Shown here: piece after piece, positions 9,896-22,774 of the stretch
How the letters are laid out: the number at the start of each line of letters is the position of its first letter
How positions within the stretch are numbered: position 1 is the stretch's first letter
Assembly (NCBI RefSeq): GCF_032062135.1
Contig: NC_092859.1
Coordinates: forward strand, 72,925,580 to 72,989,579
DNA from: Pyxicephalus adspersus
Lineage: Eukaryota; Chordata; Amphibia; Anura; Pyxicephalidae
DNA length: 64,000 nt
Direction: 5' to 3'
Position numbers and translations under genes: made by a program
Notes under the pieces: generated by a model
What the model was told of the DNA's origin: nothing
What the model saw: only the letters and a program-made list of their open reading frames with translations
The model's database searches: none

Positions 9896-12800
9896 CTACA
9901 GCCAGTGTGGAAAAGCCTGTTCCTTACCAGCAGCTTCAGAATGAGACCCTTAGGTCAATAGGTGCAACACATTCCCTAAGTGGGAAGTTTTAGGTGGATA
10001 GGAAAGGATTGGTGGATGTGGAAAGAAGCAAGATGGGTTCAAGGATTTTTTTTGGAAAAAGAGGGCAGGGCAAGAAGTACAGCAGTTGAGTGAGCTTACT
10101 GCCCACCCATCCTATAGCTTAGCAAAGGGGGGGGGCAAAAAGAGGGACGTTGGGGGTTTGGTATTTTGATGTTAGTTTGAAAAAGGTAGAAGGGCCAGTT
10201 GAGGTAATTGGGGGCAGTAAACTTGGTAGTGCCATCATGTTAATGGGGAACCAAGTTGTGGGGTGTCTTTTTACAGATAGTGTAGAAGGTGGGTGACTGG
10301 TGAGTTTATATAGCAGTGGGGGGTGCCAGAATGTTACTGTTTCCAAGCTGGTGTTTTGCGGTTGGGAGTTGTTAGTGCGGCAGATCCCCGGTGGAATTGT
10401 TGATGTGGTAAATGCTTTGTGATAATTGAATTTGCTTGGTGTTGTGTTAAGTTTTAGTTACTATAAGGATTTGTTATGTTATGTAAACTGTAATGAATAA
10501 ATATTTATATTTGGTAACATAAGTTATAATAAACAACAGTAGGGCCATTGGATACAATCCACAGGTGTTTTCTTTGGGTGAGGCCAATAAAAGGAGCGGA
10601 TCAGGGTGGGTAAACAGCATGTGTGTAGGGGTTCCATCTGAGCTACAGCAGTCACGTGTCAGAGCTATACCTCAACAAACAGGCTATGATCATGTTCCCT
10701 GTTGACTGAGGAACTCTGGCTATGACTCAGTGGGACAACTCCCTTACAAAAAAAAAAAAAAAATAGTGCTTCCCTTTTTGTTTTGATGTTCAATGATTAC
10801 GTAGAGGTTTAAAAGCTTTACTACTTTTTACTACTAAGAAAATGACTTCAAGACTGTACTTCAAGAAATCCTGGTCTTAGAGTACAGCCCCATTCAAGTC
10901 CATCGGGCAAACAGCACTGAAGAAGATTTCGGCCCGGAGTATGTAAACAGAGGAGGAGGCTGGTAATATCATATTGTGATAAGCAGCTGTGTGTTGAGTT
11001 TTTAAGAATCTCTTTCTTTTCAGAACCAAAAAACAAGCATTATGTGCAAATGTCAACCTGGGTTTAAAGGTCTGAAATGCCCTTTTTATGTTGAATGAAA
11101 TACATGCCATCTGCACATCTTTAGGGCACATTGACAGAAAAATGGAAAGTTGTTAAGTTAAGACATGGTAGACTTCTAACTGCAGCATAGGGGATTTTGG
11201 GAAATTAAAGATGCGTTAGCTGCTCTTTTCAGTTTATTCCAGTATATTTTTTTCTCAAACTAACAGGTTTACTTTAAAACAAACACATTACTCAAATATT
11301 TGAGAGTTTTTCAGAATATACTTTCAGTTTGAAGCCCATAGATAAACGTCACTGTTCCAAAACAGAGAACAGCATGAGGCAAAAAATAATTGCAAAAGCT
11401 TCCTAATATTATAAACACTGAAAAACGAATGCTTTTGACAGCAGTGTTAAAATAATGTATATCTCTCACAAGATTTATGATTATTTAAACCGGCTGTTTT
11501 AGTTTCTGTGGACGATGGCATACCTGTGCAATGCTTGTCTCCTTTTTTTATGGTAAGGCTGGGGAATGCTTGGAAAGTATGCAAGATCACTGCAGAGATA
11601 TGCCAGGTTTCTATCCAAAAAGCCAAATAGTTTGAAGGCAAATCATAACAGGTTTAAGTGATCATAAATTAAAAGCTCCATATGTTTCACCTCTTACCAT
11701 GCACACTCCAAGAAGACAAGAAAATATATTCAAAGCAAAGGTTATGCTTTGTATGATGCCTGTGAAAACAACCTATATGAAATTAATTTCCTGAACACTT
11801 TGCTTGTTAGCCCATCATATTCACACTTTAGAATAATATAAAGGTTATTATGTTTAAATGTATTTTTTCTAAACTGACATCTAAAAATGCCCTGCTGTTT
11901 GCAGGTTTTCTGCCCTTTTTTTTAATTTTCAGAGACAAAACATACCTAAAATCCTAGGCTGGTATTGCAGTCTTTAAGGGAAATTACTATAAGGAGTTTT
12001 CAATAACTGCCCAGCACTCTCTGATATCAACTCAAATTATCTAAATGTTATGCCATACAAAATGTATTTAGTTGCAGGATGTTGGGGTTTGCATCTTGCC
12101 TTTTTATAAATTCCACTAAACTACATCCATGTGGCTCATATGTCTGTGTTTCGGTACAGCGGGCGGCCATGCAGAGTTCAGTGTTGATGCCAAAAACCCA
12201 GGGCAATCAGGCAGGTAAGATCTATTACTGTCGAAGCAATATACCCTGGCCTTTTCCTGATAATACGCACCTAAAAATGGAATTTAGGATTCTACCTAAA
12301 ATCATGGCTTTTAAATAGGTCTGTCCATACTCTTTAATTTCTTCTTTTTAAACCATTCTTTGGATCATTATTGCATTTGAAGATTTACTTTTGTACAGAT
12401 AGCCTTACATTTTCATCAAGTAGTTGATATTGCAATGATGAAATCATTGAATTCATAGCTCTGAGTGCAGGCTGCCCTTTCCTTGAAGCATCTACGCAAC
12501 TCAGACCATAACATCTCCTGTTGGTATGATGTTCTTCTCCTGATATGCTGTCTTATATCTACTGTTTTCTGTTGTGTTATTGTTACCATGCAACTTTATC
12601 TTTGATTTATCAGTCCTTACCGCATTGTTCCAGAAGACTTGATCTTTACTTATATGTTGCAAATTGTAGTTTTTAATTTTCTTCCCATGCAATTAAAATT
12701 AGTAAAATTGCTTTCTTTTTGCATGCATGCACTTTATCTGTTGCCAAAATTAACAAAGGGGTTTTTTTTTTTTTTTTTGCGAGTCTTTTTCACATGAAAC

Positions 12801-13664
12801 GATCAACTCTGAATTTTCAAGGCCATTGTGCCATAGACAAATAGTCTTTTGACATCTAGGTAACCTTGAGAGTATTTATCTTACAGTAAAATGATTGATT
12901 TCAAATAATGTGATTGTCTTTTTAAATCTCTTTCTTATGTCAGACTTGTAGTCATCTGCAACTTCTGTTCAGAGCATTTAGAGATTATAATTGATTTTGT
13001 CATGATGATACAATGCAGGTCAATAGCAAAGCAAACACCAAACCCTTGAAATCTAAACGAAACACTTGCACACAACCTAAGATGGTCCTATATATTAAAC
13101 ACCAGATCTGAAGAGGTTGGAAATAAATGCAAATGTACTTACTTTTCACACATGGCAAACCTACATTTTCATTCATTTTTTTATTGTGTATGCTATTTTG
13201 AGAACTAATATAAGGTGTGAATTTTGTGAGTTATGTGTCCAAGTTTTTTATCTTATGGCATCTGTAGGCACTGTCTTGTTTAAAGATTTAATGTTTGCTT
13301 GTTTGAAAATGTTTCCATGGAGTGTATTTTTTCACACAACTTTTGTTAATAGTTCTCAGTAACTTGCAGGATTTGTTAAACTCATTTTTTAGTTCTGGTG
13401 ATTACTTTGACCAAGAAAGAGAAAAAAAAGGGAACATCTTTATTTTGGTGTTGTTATAAGAACAAGGTGATGAAAAAGATATGTGTTCTACTGACAACTG
13501 TCCGGAATGGAAATGCACTTCATGTTACTTTGCAAACAGTAACATAACAGGACAAACAGTAATGAGAAATTAGGGATTTAACTTACGCTGCTCTATTCAG
13601 GAAAAATAATTTGGATATACATACAGTGTAATACTTGTGTTTATTATTTTGTATCTATCCCCAA
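9896..13664. other. Unassigned sequence
   Basis: Includes a G-rich strand segment (about 10080-10345, with a run of nine G at 10128), an A-run at about 10747-10763 and a T-run at about 12761-12778. The block 12160-12215 is richer in CG and ends at CAGGTAAG, which resembles a splice donor, but no exon homology is visible. Frames are under 85 codons and unrecognised. This may be intronic. Confidence 0.45.
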
Positions 13665-13798
13665 GGCTATGTTCAGACTAGTGACGGAAAAAGCAGTTCC
13701 CGTGCAGCTTCCTGCAACTGGCGTGTTGTAGCATCTCACCCAAGGAAGTCGTTTAGGGATACCTCCCTACAACCTCACCACTAATCTGAACATAACTA
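13665..13798. mobile_element. Short MITE with ~19-bp inverted ends
   Basis: Starts GGCTATGTTCAGACTAGTG. Its end, CACTAATCTGAACATAACT, read in reverse complement, is AGTTATGTTCAGATTAGTG, so 15 of 19 positions pair. The centre holds several CG dinucleotides, more than the neighbouring DNA. About 134 bp in total with no coding capacity. The target duplication is not clear. Confidence 0.6.
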
Positions 13799-14912
13799 AA
13801 GCAGTGTTGCCAATGTCAACTGAAGTTACAAATAGAAAAACAAATGTAATATGCATAGTAAAATATACTACGAACGTACAAATACATTCTTGCAAGTGGA
13901 ACGAAACTCATTAGTACAAAAAGTCCTCTGGAGGTAATAGTTTTTAGCAGTGGAGACATTTGCCCAACAAAAAAAAATGCTCCTGGTCATGTTTTGTTCT
14001 CTGTGTGAATAGCATCTCTTGCACATTGCAAGCAGTGTACACCTAATGGCTACAGTGGATCATGGTGGAGGCTAGAAACAGAGATGTTGGCTGTGGGGAT
14101 TCAGTGGTGACAGGATCCTGGACCTACCATATCAGGAGGGCACAAAGAGGAAATGATGTAGGTGTGTTTCCTAATCTGCAAGTGTGCTGTGCATTATGGC
14201 AGAAGTTCACCCACATCAACACATTTATTTTCACATTAAATTGTACATAGGTGCAAGATCTAGTTTTCACATTGCAATATATAATTATATATACATTTTT
14301 ACATTTGCATAAAAAAGATGAGTTTACCTGGTTTGGTTATTATATACGCTGTTATTAAGTGTAATATGAAAAAGTCCAGTTTAGGAATGTCTTTTTTTTC
14401 CTAATACCCATATGTAGCATGTATGCTCTTTTGAGAGCACTTTTCTTTGCATGGTATTATTTTAATTGAATTATTACAAATGATTTGTGTGTGGTTAAAT
14501 TACGTTTTCCTTTTTCTTGATCTGAAAAGAAAACACAGCATTATCTGCCAAGATGCGCCAACTACAAAACACTTCAGGATGGTCATTCTGAAATGTGTTA
14601 AATTTCATTTTTTTCGCTCATGATTTGTTGACAGTTTACTTTATTCATCACATTACAGTTGTCAGTACTGATGAGATGTACTGGTGCAGACAAACAGCAC
14701 TCAATACTTTTTAAAACATGAATCAACACTTTAAGTCAGTAAAAAAAAAACAATCATTTCACGTATATTGTAAGATGTTGTAACTACAAAACTAATCAGC
14801 AAACTTAATGTAGAATTGCCTATAGAGATAGGCATGGACAAGTGCAACTGTGAGAAAGCCAAGAAAGTCTAAACCCATTGGTTAACACATCTTTAAATGT
14901 CACAAAGTAACT
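13799..14912. other. Unassigned AT-rich sequence
   Basis: No repeat family, RNA gene or coding signal recognised. The 62-codon frame at 14062-14250 has no visible domain. Confidence 0.5.
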
Positions 14913-15185
14913 ATTAAAGTGGAACTAAAGTCAAAATAAAAAAACACACTTACCTTTAATACAGCAGATCCGTCGAGAGGTTTCTTCGATTGGGTCCTGC
15001 ATCATCCCGGTATCCTTTTTCGGCCTGGCGCAAAGAAAGCATCGGGCACCACCATCTTCTTCACTCCTCTTCTGGGTTCTTCTTTGTACGTCACCCAGTC
15101 TTGCACTGAGTAGGTGTGAAATTGGGTGATCTAGATAGGGAAAAAGATTGCTGATTTCCCTGTGCATGCGTGAGATCTGCTAATA
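14913..15185 (-). repeat. Interspersed repeat shared with 62244-62640, copy 1
   Basis: Shares with the other copy the order ATTAAAGTG...AACTAAA, an A-run, CACTTACCTTTA, a GATCCGT/GATTCGT block, GCCATCTTCTTC-like sequence and GCATGCGTGAGATC. Both have an A-run next to an AC-rich entry and CG-bearing interiors, like a non-autonomous DNA element. The minus-strand frame over it (14931-15167) has no domain. Confidence 0.5.
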
Positions 15186-17879
15186 TCCTCATGCAGCACA
15201 AGATGGCACGTTCAGGGTCCATCAGAGGGGCTCCATATAGAATCCTAGGGACTAAATGACTGTGTCAGCAGACCTGGACTTCACAACTAGCAGGGGCACT
15301 ACAGATGGTTAAATGGTAGCAGACTTGGGTATGTAAAGCAGAGGTTTAGTATTTTTTGTTCTTCTTTGATATCAGTATGAAAAAAAGTAAATGACGGGTT
15401 CAGAACGTTTTTTTTTGCATAGAAAGTTCAAAAGGTTGTGGTCTCATATTGAACATGACCATTCATGACATTAAAAGCAGAACAATTAGAGGTAGAGTAT
15501 TTTTAGTGTTGGTGGCGGTTACAGGTTAGTATTAGTTCTTATGGAACTATGTGCCAACCCTTATTCAGTAAAGTATCAAATTAAGAAGAGGAGAAAAAAG
15601 CAGGGTTTTTGGCACAAAAAGTATATTGTATTATATTCAATGAGTAATAGTAATACAGAACATAACAGGTTCAGGATAGGCCACAATAGCTTCTTGTGGT
15701 CTAAACAATATTATTTTGGCCTTAGGGGGCACAGAATATAACAGGTTCAAGATGAACCACAATAGTTTCTTGTGGTCTACACAGTATCACTTTGGCCCTA
15801 GGGGGCACTAGACATCCAGCATATAGCCAGTCATATTGATTACTTGCCATACAGATTTAAAGCCTCCAATTAGTTATTCATGTTGATTGTTGTACCCGAT
15901 GCCTTTCGCCCTGGCTGGCTTCCTCAGGGGTAACAGTTTGTCAACATGTGTTTGGCACTTGTAGTAACTACATATGGTCTTGTAGTATGGTTAACAATGC
16001 TTATTGCAAAGGTCAGGAGGGTGTAATACCTCCAAATAACGTTTTTGGTAAAGTAAAAGTGATATCTTCCCAGCAACAGGAACAGTAATATGGCAGGTCT
16101 GATATAGGTCCTAATAAGAAAGATTGGAGATCTAAAGGCAAATAGATAATATTAGTCTATTATCAATGAATGCTCCAAAGATATATGCAAACAGTATCTT
16201 AGAGCAGCAGAACAATTATAATAGGGGAGGTAATTAAATACAATGGCTTACAACACTCTCTCCAATCTCCATCTTATTATTGCATTCCTGTACAGGCATT
16301 AGCAGAAAAAAATCACAGAGTCACTAGCAGTAGCGGACGTAGCAAACAGTGGACCTCTGTGCAGAAATGGCTAGGGGATCCCCAGCCAAATTGACTTGGG
16401 GCCTTTTTGGAAGCCTCTGGTAGCTGTGGAGGGTTCAGGCCCTCATGCAGCAGCACACTCTGTACCTTCCTATGTCCTCCCTTGTACTGTACTGTACTGT
16501 TGCATAGAATAGTTCACCTAGTCCTGGTGGACCTAGTGTCCACTGGACCTGGATATTGCTGATTATTTCAGCATTACAGATATACCCACACCATACCTAA
16601 CAGTCAATTCTCCTGTGTTTCTGCACAGTTCAATCTCCTGCACAGTCAGACATACTGAGCCTCTGTGACTGACTGTGCTATTATACAATCACTTTAGGTA
16701 GGGGAAAATGCATCTGTAGCAATGACATGCCATCGTTGATGATGATCATGACTCCATTATAAGAGGAACCCTCTCAGTAAAGCTGATATCACCCCAACTA
16801 CACCTCCCTTCCACCTTCTTTACCTAAACACTAGTTTAAAAATTTGTGATGCCCCAGTTCAGTCTGTTTCCATCTGCGGTGCATTTGTCCTTTGCTCATG
16901 CCAGGGAACGGCTTCTTTTACGGGAGAAACAACATGTAGCTTCTCCCAGAGGCAGCTCAATAGAGAATAATTAAAGGTGGCAGTGAGTGGTACTAGCTGT
17001 CAAATCTGCAGACTCTGGTTCTTTAGGAACCAGCGCTGCTGTGCAATTGAAAGAGCAGCTGGCAAGGTGCCAGCCGTGGGGAGCCACCAGGATTGTTAGA
17101 TCCCAAAGCAGGTGTAAACCTGTTCTAAAGGAGGGATGAGATAGATGATAAAAGATGTCCTTCAGTCAGGAAATAAGACAGACTATTTAACTTATCTTAG
17201 TTGTATCATCTGATGCTCATGCATTTTCAGTGCAAGAGGCTGTACAACTGTGCAAAGCATTATTGGAGTTCAGCTTTAAGGCAGTATTGCAGCAAAAGCT
17301 GGGGAATCTATTGCTATTGCATCATGTTTAATAGTATTCTAGTTCTGTAATGAGCCTGACAGAGCTCATCAGTTTTTCTTGTAATGATTGCTTGCTGCGC
17401 ACTGACTTTCAGATGATAAGGTCAGTTAAAATGTTTACCGCACATGCAAGAACTGACTGGAATGTGCTCTAAATGTACAGTATATACAGCTCATTTATTA
17501 TTGCAGACATGAGCTACAATGATAAAAATAAAGAGGACTTGTACTGTGGATACTAGTCCAAAAAAGCAAAGAGTATTTAGCCCTAGTAGGCACCATACAT
17601 CAAGTACTTGGGTGAATGATGGAGGAATGATCTGACCGGTCTGTGCAGGGAGAGAATTTTAAATCCATTTTTCACTATACCCCATCTAGCAAACAGCAAG
17701 GCTCCGGGGCCTACCTTTACAGGTATACAGACAAATCCTATAAGATGAAGAGGGAGGATGTTGCTGATGACCTTTGTGTACCATATACTATGATGTGGGA
17801 GTAGAGTTGTTATTATTCATCCTTTTAAGAGGCATACATTAGGTTTCCTTTAAATAATGTAAAGCATCCTAGATGGGCA
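15186..17879. other. Unassigned sequence
   Basis: Contains the 76-bp tandem pair listed separately, a short (TGTAC)n run at about 16484-16501, and the motif GCCTTTCGCCCTGGCTGGCT at 15901-15920 followed by TCCTCAGGGG, which resembles interspersed frog repeats but which I cannot name. No coding signal. Confidence 0.45.
15655..15806. repeat. 76-bp tandem duplication (2 copies)
   Basis: Units 15655-15730 and 15731-15806 both run ACAGAA(C/T)ATAACAGGTTCA ... CTTCTTGTGGTCTA or TTTCTTGTGGTCTA ... CCTTAGGGGGC or CCCTAGGGGGC. About ten substitutions separate them, so the duplication is not recent. Confidence 0.8.
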
Positions 17880-18313
17880 GATTTGTACAGTCACATCTCA
17901 ATAATTGATCTTGATGCAAAGATTTTATCAAATACTCTAGCAGATAGATGGCCATGTTTATCCCTTCACTTATATGAGTAACACAAGCTGGTTTTGAGAA
18001 GGGTAGATCTCCTGTGACTAATGTCTGTAAAGTGCCTATTACATTGGAACACTCTAAAGTACATCCTGAACTGAATCTGGTTATTATTGCAATCAATGCA
18101 GTGAAGTTCTTTGATAATGTAAATATACAGTGGCTATTCATGGTACTGAACCATGTTGGGCTTGAAGGCCCTTTTCTACATCTTCTTTTTGGGATGTACC
18201 AGTCCTCAATAGTCAGGGTATCCGCTCCTAGATTTTTGTCATCTCCAATTACTTTACACAGAGACATCTGACAGATGTGCCCGCTATTACCTCTGTTTTT
18301 TAATCTCTGGAGC
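17880..18313 (+). pseudogene. LINE (L1/Tx1-like) reverse transcriptase fragment, dead
   Basis: Translates in pieces as the fingers-palm part of an L1-type reverse transcriptase. At 17892 it gives SHISIIDLDAKILSNTLADR, in the place of RPISL(L)N..K in the family; at 17990, after a frameshift, QAGFEKGRSPVTN; at 18085, INAVKFFDNVN, in the place of the DAEKAFDxV motif; and at 18262, RDI-stop-QMCPLLPLFFNL, in the place of GTRQGCPLSPLLFNL. The first catalytic Asp is replaced by Asn, and there is at least one frameshift and one stop. The F/YxDD motif downstream is absent because the fragment ends before a TA microsatellite. A 132-codon frame on the opposite strand is a shadow of this relic. Confidence 0.8.
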
Positions 18314-18345
18314 TATGCCACATTAAAATCTCCCCAACCTGCACA

Positions 18346-18393
<48 letters not shown>
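18346..18393. repeat. (TA)n microsatellite
   Basis: About 48 bp of almost pure TA with one TTT interruption, immediately beyond the end of the LINE fragment. Confidence 0.95.
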
Positions 18394-18395
<2 letters not shown>

Positions 18396-19963
18396 AGTTT
18401 CCAAAGCAGACACCTGCCAGATACACAGATGTTTGTCAGCTATTGTCATAGCTGGTTCTTTATTGCCATGAGATACCAAGTGAGGTGGGCATGATGGCTG
18501 GCACTGGGGACAAGGCATATTGTAATTTGTGTATTCATTAATTTAAAAAAATATTCCCTATTCACATTTACGCTTTTATGTAAAACTAGAACATGCGGTG
18601 CCATGTGTCACCATGTGTAACAGTGTGTGTTAGGAAGTAAAGTATTTTGATTCCTGCTGTGAATAAAAAGGCACATCAATACATTAGAAAAAATACACGT
18701 CAACACAAATGAAGTGATCCAAGCCTAAACAAAATGCACATGAACCTAATGCACTGCAAAACATACACTTAAAGACTCCTGCACAGAAGTGTGGAGAGAA
18801 AAAAATGTCATGTATGTTTTTATAATGCATGAATACTTGTTAAGAACTCAGAAAATGGATGGGAGCACACAGACATATGCCTACTGTGTTGTTGCATAAA
18901 CATGAGCATTACCTGCTCTGAATTTAAAATCTAAAATCAAACACCACTTAACATGGTAGATCTTCAAGCATCTCAATGTAGAGAGAAGGGATTCCTACCT
19001 CACTAAGATTGTCTGCCACTGCCCTTATATACCTGACACTGCAGATAGACAGTTATTAAGCTGCAGCTACAGGTTTCTATGCATGGAACGTACACTGCTA
19101 TATTTTTGGAGGTCTTTTCATTATACCACTGATATACAAGTAACACTTATAAGTGTTACCATAAGATAGCACATTTTGCACATATTTTTAATAAATATTT
19201 AACTGATCAGAACAGTTGTTTAGTGTAAAAGAAAAAACTAGTTGCATTCTTTACATATATACAAAGATATTGCAGACATGAACCGTGTATGGCTCAGATC
19301 TATCCCATCTGGCCTCATAATGCTTGTGGATTTTGTGGCTACATCTTGCTAACACAATTACCAGTAGATTTTCTCCATAATATATTGAGCTCCAATACCA
19401 CCCCCACCTCACAGTGCTGTTATTAGCGCTTACAATATTGCATACAGTATGTTTAGTCAGCAATTACTGCACTTCTTCAGCACTGAATTGTCCTCAGTGA
19501 TTCAGAGAATGGTGCAGACATCCTCATGATCTCAGTGTTAAATGTATTGTGAGTGCAGGACACCTTGCTGACATCCCCTTATCTGCAAGCAACATACTTT
19601 TATTATTGCTTTTGACGTATGCAAACCTGAGAACTAGGAATCAACATAAAGGAACATAAGAATCCATGGCAAAGTTAACCATAAACCCAAACCTGATTTT
19701 TTGATTGACCACTTTAATATGCACTCTATTGCAAGTGGAAAAATTTGAATGAATTTAGTTAAATATAGCTATGTGGATGTGTGTGATTAACTTCAGAGAT
19801 TTTCTATTTTTAAAGCTGTCAAAACAGAAGCAGCAAAATGATACGTGTAATTAGCCCACCTATCTCTGCTTATCATCTAAATCAGTATGAAACAATATTT
19901 AGCCATGTGAAAAAGTAGGCACACTCATACTCACTCAAGGAAATTTGTGATTTTTTAACACAT
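18394..19963. other. Unassigned AT-rich sequence
   Basis: Contains a perfect 18-bp palindrome TAACACTTATAAGTGTTA at 19141-19158. Otherwise there is no repeat family, RNA or coding signal that I can support. Confidence 0.5.
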
Positions 19964-20300
19964 TAAGCTACGTACACACGTCCATTGCTTCTAGTCCGAT
20001 TATCGGTTTAGGGCTGATATCGGACGAGAATCTGGCGTATGTATAGTGCCCGTCGTCCATCGCCTGAATGACCGTCCTGGCGAACCCACGAATGATGGAC
20101 GACAAACGATCTTAATGGAAGTGAAGGGGAAGAGCGTGCAGCAGGGTACCGCTCCGTCGTTCTCCCCCTCCCCTCTGCATAGAGCAGAACGGTGCGGTAT
20201 GTACAGCACTCGTTCATGCATTGTGCAATCCTTAGTCGTTGGAAAGGATCATGAAAGATCCTTTCCAATGACAATTATTGCACGTTTGTACCCAGTTTTA
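19964..20300. mobile_element. CG-rich MITE (GTACACAC family)
   Basis: Begins TAAGCTACGTACACACGTCC and ends GCACGTTTGTACCCAGTTTTA; the ends pair as imperfect inverted repeats (TACGTACACACGT against GCACGTTTGTACC). The 337-bp interior is rich in CG in an otherwise CG-poor region, which suggests a fairly recent insertion. The flanking octamers TAACACAT and GAACAGAC agree at 5 of 8 positions, which is weak support for hAT. The overlapping frames of 73-117 codons run out of the element and are not genes. Confidence 0.6.
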
Positions 20301-21240
20301 GAACAGACAAACATTAGATCAAGGGTAGATAACCTTAGTTACCCAGTTACATCAACTCAGAGTCTGATAACATTATTTCAGAGTTCTTTCAACATTTAAA
20401 CACCAGTCAACTAGATCAAATATCAGAGAATAATGTGGGTGTACCATGGAGATCGTGTGACATCTCTTTCATATAACAGAGGTCATCTATCTTCCCAAAC
20501 AAGACCCTCACAGGAGTTGAAATGGTTGATTTTTAATAGAGCGGGATAATTGTCTCCCATCCATTACTTATAGGCTTTTAGCAAAAATCTCAGCATTAAA
20601 AAAATACTTGGTAGTTTGCTAGTGTCATCACGATCATGTTAGTTGGGATCCCAACATTTCCATTTACATATATTGTTTAAAGCACTGATGTACATTCTTT
20701 TCACAGCAGGATTTAAAATACTTGGTTTTATTCTGCTAAAAATAGTCCTATATCGTGTAAAAGATGTGGATGTGGACTATTTTAAATTAACTATTGGAAC
20801 CTGAATGGCACACATTCATAGCCATCCTGCCCAAATCTGTAGGTGCGCTTTGACAATGTACAACCTCTTACAGTAGTCGCTGACACATATTTCTGCAGTT
20901 GGCTGATATCTGTCCTGAAAATTGGTTTCAAAATAATTTCTCAAACAGAACAATCACAAAGCTAGCTTTTCCCAGGACATAGGAGCAGACATCAGCCACT
21001 GGCAACTGTGTGATATCTAATGTCATCTTTGCACTGCAGATGACTCCTCCATACTTCATACTTCATTTGGTCTGTGATGCCTGGAGTGGCTAAATGCACT
21101 GCAGGTCATCTTAGTTGTCCCATCTTCTGTTACCTAATGGCATGGCTGAGACACAGAGCTGGCTGAGACACAGAGCAGAGTCTTGTACACATGCAGCAAT
21201 TGGCCAGAAGTTTTAATAATGAGTTTGCATTGAGCTCAAT
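20301..21240. other. Unassigned sequence
   Basis: No repeat family or coding feature recognised. Confidence 0.45.
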
Positions 21241-21463
21241 GGGCCTGATTTATGAAATATTTAAGACTGCAGAGGATAGGCTATCATGGGAGGACCTGGG
21301 TGATTTAGCAAGCCTGAAATGAATCTGGTTCAGGATTGAAAACATTTGCCAAAATAATAGCAAATCATTTTAAGAAATGCATTCAAGGTTTTCTGGATCA
21401 CTCAGGTTTGCCCATGATAGTTTCTCTTTCCTAGTTATGGGGAATTTTAATAAATCAAGCCCG
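21241..21463. mobile_element. Fold-back MITE, family 'CCTGATTTATTAAAG'
   Basis: Starts GGGCCTGATTTATGAAATAT and ends TTTTAATAAATCAAGCCC. The interior has CAAGCCTGAAATGAATCTGG, GATTGAAAACATTTGCC and GGATCACTCAGGTTTGCCCA, the two arms being approximate reverse complements. It lies 50 bp from another copy. Confidence 0.75.
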
Positions 21464-21513
21464 ATGATACAAATATAGCAGCAGACTCTGTTGACCATAA
21501 GTGAAGACCCAAT

Positions 21514-21734
21514 GGACCTGATTTATTAAAGCTCTTCAAGGCTGGAAAGGATACATTTTCTTTAGTGAACCTGATGATCCAGCAAACCTGGAAAAGATTT
21601 CTTCAAATGCATATGCTATTTGCTTGCAAGTGTTTTGAATCCTGGACCAGTTCTATTCCAGGTTTACTGGATCACCCAGCTTTACTGATGAAAGTGTATC
21701 CTCCAGCCTTGGAGACCTTAAATAAATCAGGCCC
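21514..21734. mobile_element. Fold-back MITE, family 'CCTGATTTATTAAAG', with AAT flanks
   Basis: Starts GGACCTGATTTATTAAAGCT and ends TAAATAAATCAGGCCC. AAT stands on both sides (21511-21513 and 21735-21737), a likely 3-bp target duplication. The arms read GATCCAGCAAACCTGGAA and TTCCAGGTTTACTGGATC, so the element is a long hairpin. The 62-codon frame over it is incidental. Confidence 0.8.
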
Positions 21735-22070
21735 AATGTCCACATTGTTCTGAAGGAGATGAGCATGGTGGGGTTGCAATCTAACTAAAACATAGCTGTG
21801 ACTGACATGTAGAGCTCATTCAGCCTGTTGTTGACTCAGGAATTCTTCTACATTGATACGTTGCCTAATAGATGGTGATACACCTGAACAAATTACATAC
21901 AAACTGACACAGTGTATTCATGTTTTTAGTTTATATGAAAATGCCCCTAAAAAACTTCACTCTTTGAAAATAACATTAGAGAAAAAAACTACAGTTTTAC
22001 CTTTTAGTTATGTATTTTGAACTGATAAATTAAAGATAGAGTTGTTTGGCTTGTGCAAAGGGAAAGGTCA
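21735..22070. other. Unassigned sequence
   Basis: No feature recognised between the fold-back MITE and the 700-bp DNA transposon. Confidence 0.45.
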
Positions 22071-22072
22071 TA

Positions 22073-22772
22073 CCGTGTTTCCCCGATGATAAGGCAGGGC
22101 CATCAAATAAGACAGCCCCCCCTTTTTAGAGAAAAATGTAAAATAAGGCCCCCCCCCCCCGCAAATAAGCCACCCACCGATACCTGCGCTTACCCGAATC
22201 GGGTGGTACGGTGGGTGACTCCGTGTGGTTCCTCCGTCTGCCTCCATGGCTGCATGCCGCGCCTCGTCATGAAGAGGAAGTGACAGGACTGCAGTGCGCG
22301 CACGTGACTCCGCCCAAGCAAACACAGGCAGCTTCCCTCATCCATCCCTAACGGAGACTGCAGGAGTTTGTTCACGGTCAGAACATCCAAAAGTGAGACA
22401 CAGACAGGTTTCTTTTGCTGTGAGCAATACCACTTACTGTATATAAGCTTTAGAATGGGACATTAAATGGTACAGTATATGATGAATTACAATGGGACAT
22501 TTAATGGTACGGTATATTATTGATTACAGTAGAAGGGGACAATGAATGGATCAGATTAATCAGAAGGGGACAATGATTGGCACAGATTGATCGGAAGTGG
22601 ACATGAATGGCACATGATTGATCAGAAGTGGACATGAATGGCACATGAACAATAACTGTGTACTGTAGTCTTCTTCATGGGTAAATAAGGCATCCCCCTG
22701 AAAATAAGCCCTAGAGCATATTTTGGCCTTCCAAAAAAAATAAGACAGTGTCTTATCATCGGGGAAACAGGG
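22073..22772. mobile_element. 700-bp TA-flanked DNA transposon (non-autonomous)
   Basis: The left end is CCGTGTTTCCCCGATGATAA. The right end, in reverse complement, is CCCTGTTTCCCCGATGATAA, giving terminal inverted repeats of about 22 bp with one or two mismatches. TA lies on both sides (22071-22072, 22773-22774), as in Tc1/mariner-type insertions. The interior has a run of 12-13 C (about 22148-22160), a CG-bearing block with CCGCGCCTCGTCATGA, and repeated 'GGGGACAATGAATGG'-like and 'AAGTGGACATGAATGGCACA' segments (22440-22650). No transposase is visible; the frames at 22053-22390 have no domain. Confidence 0.8.
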
Positions 22773-22774
22773 TA

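Noticed and set aside
12140..12220. Candidate exon ending at CAGGTAAG
   Set aside because: A splice-donor match alone is common; the frame has no homology that I can see and there is no clear acceptor.
17869..18267. 132-codon minus-strand frame
   Set aside because: Antisense shadow of the plus-strand LINE reverse-transcriptase relic.
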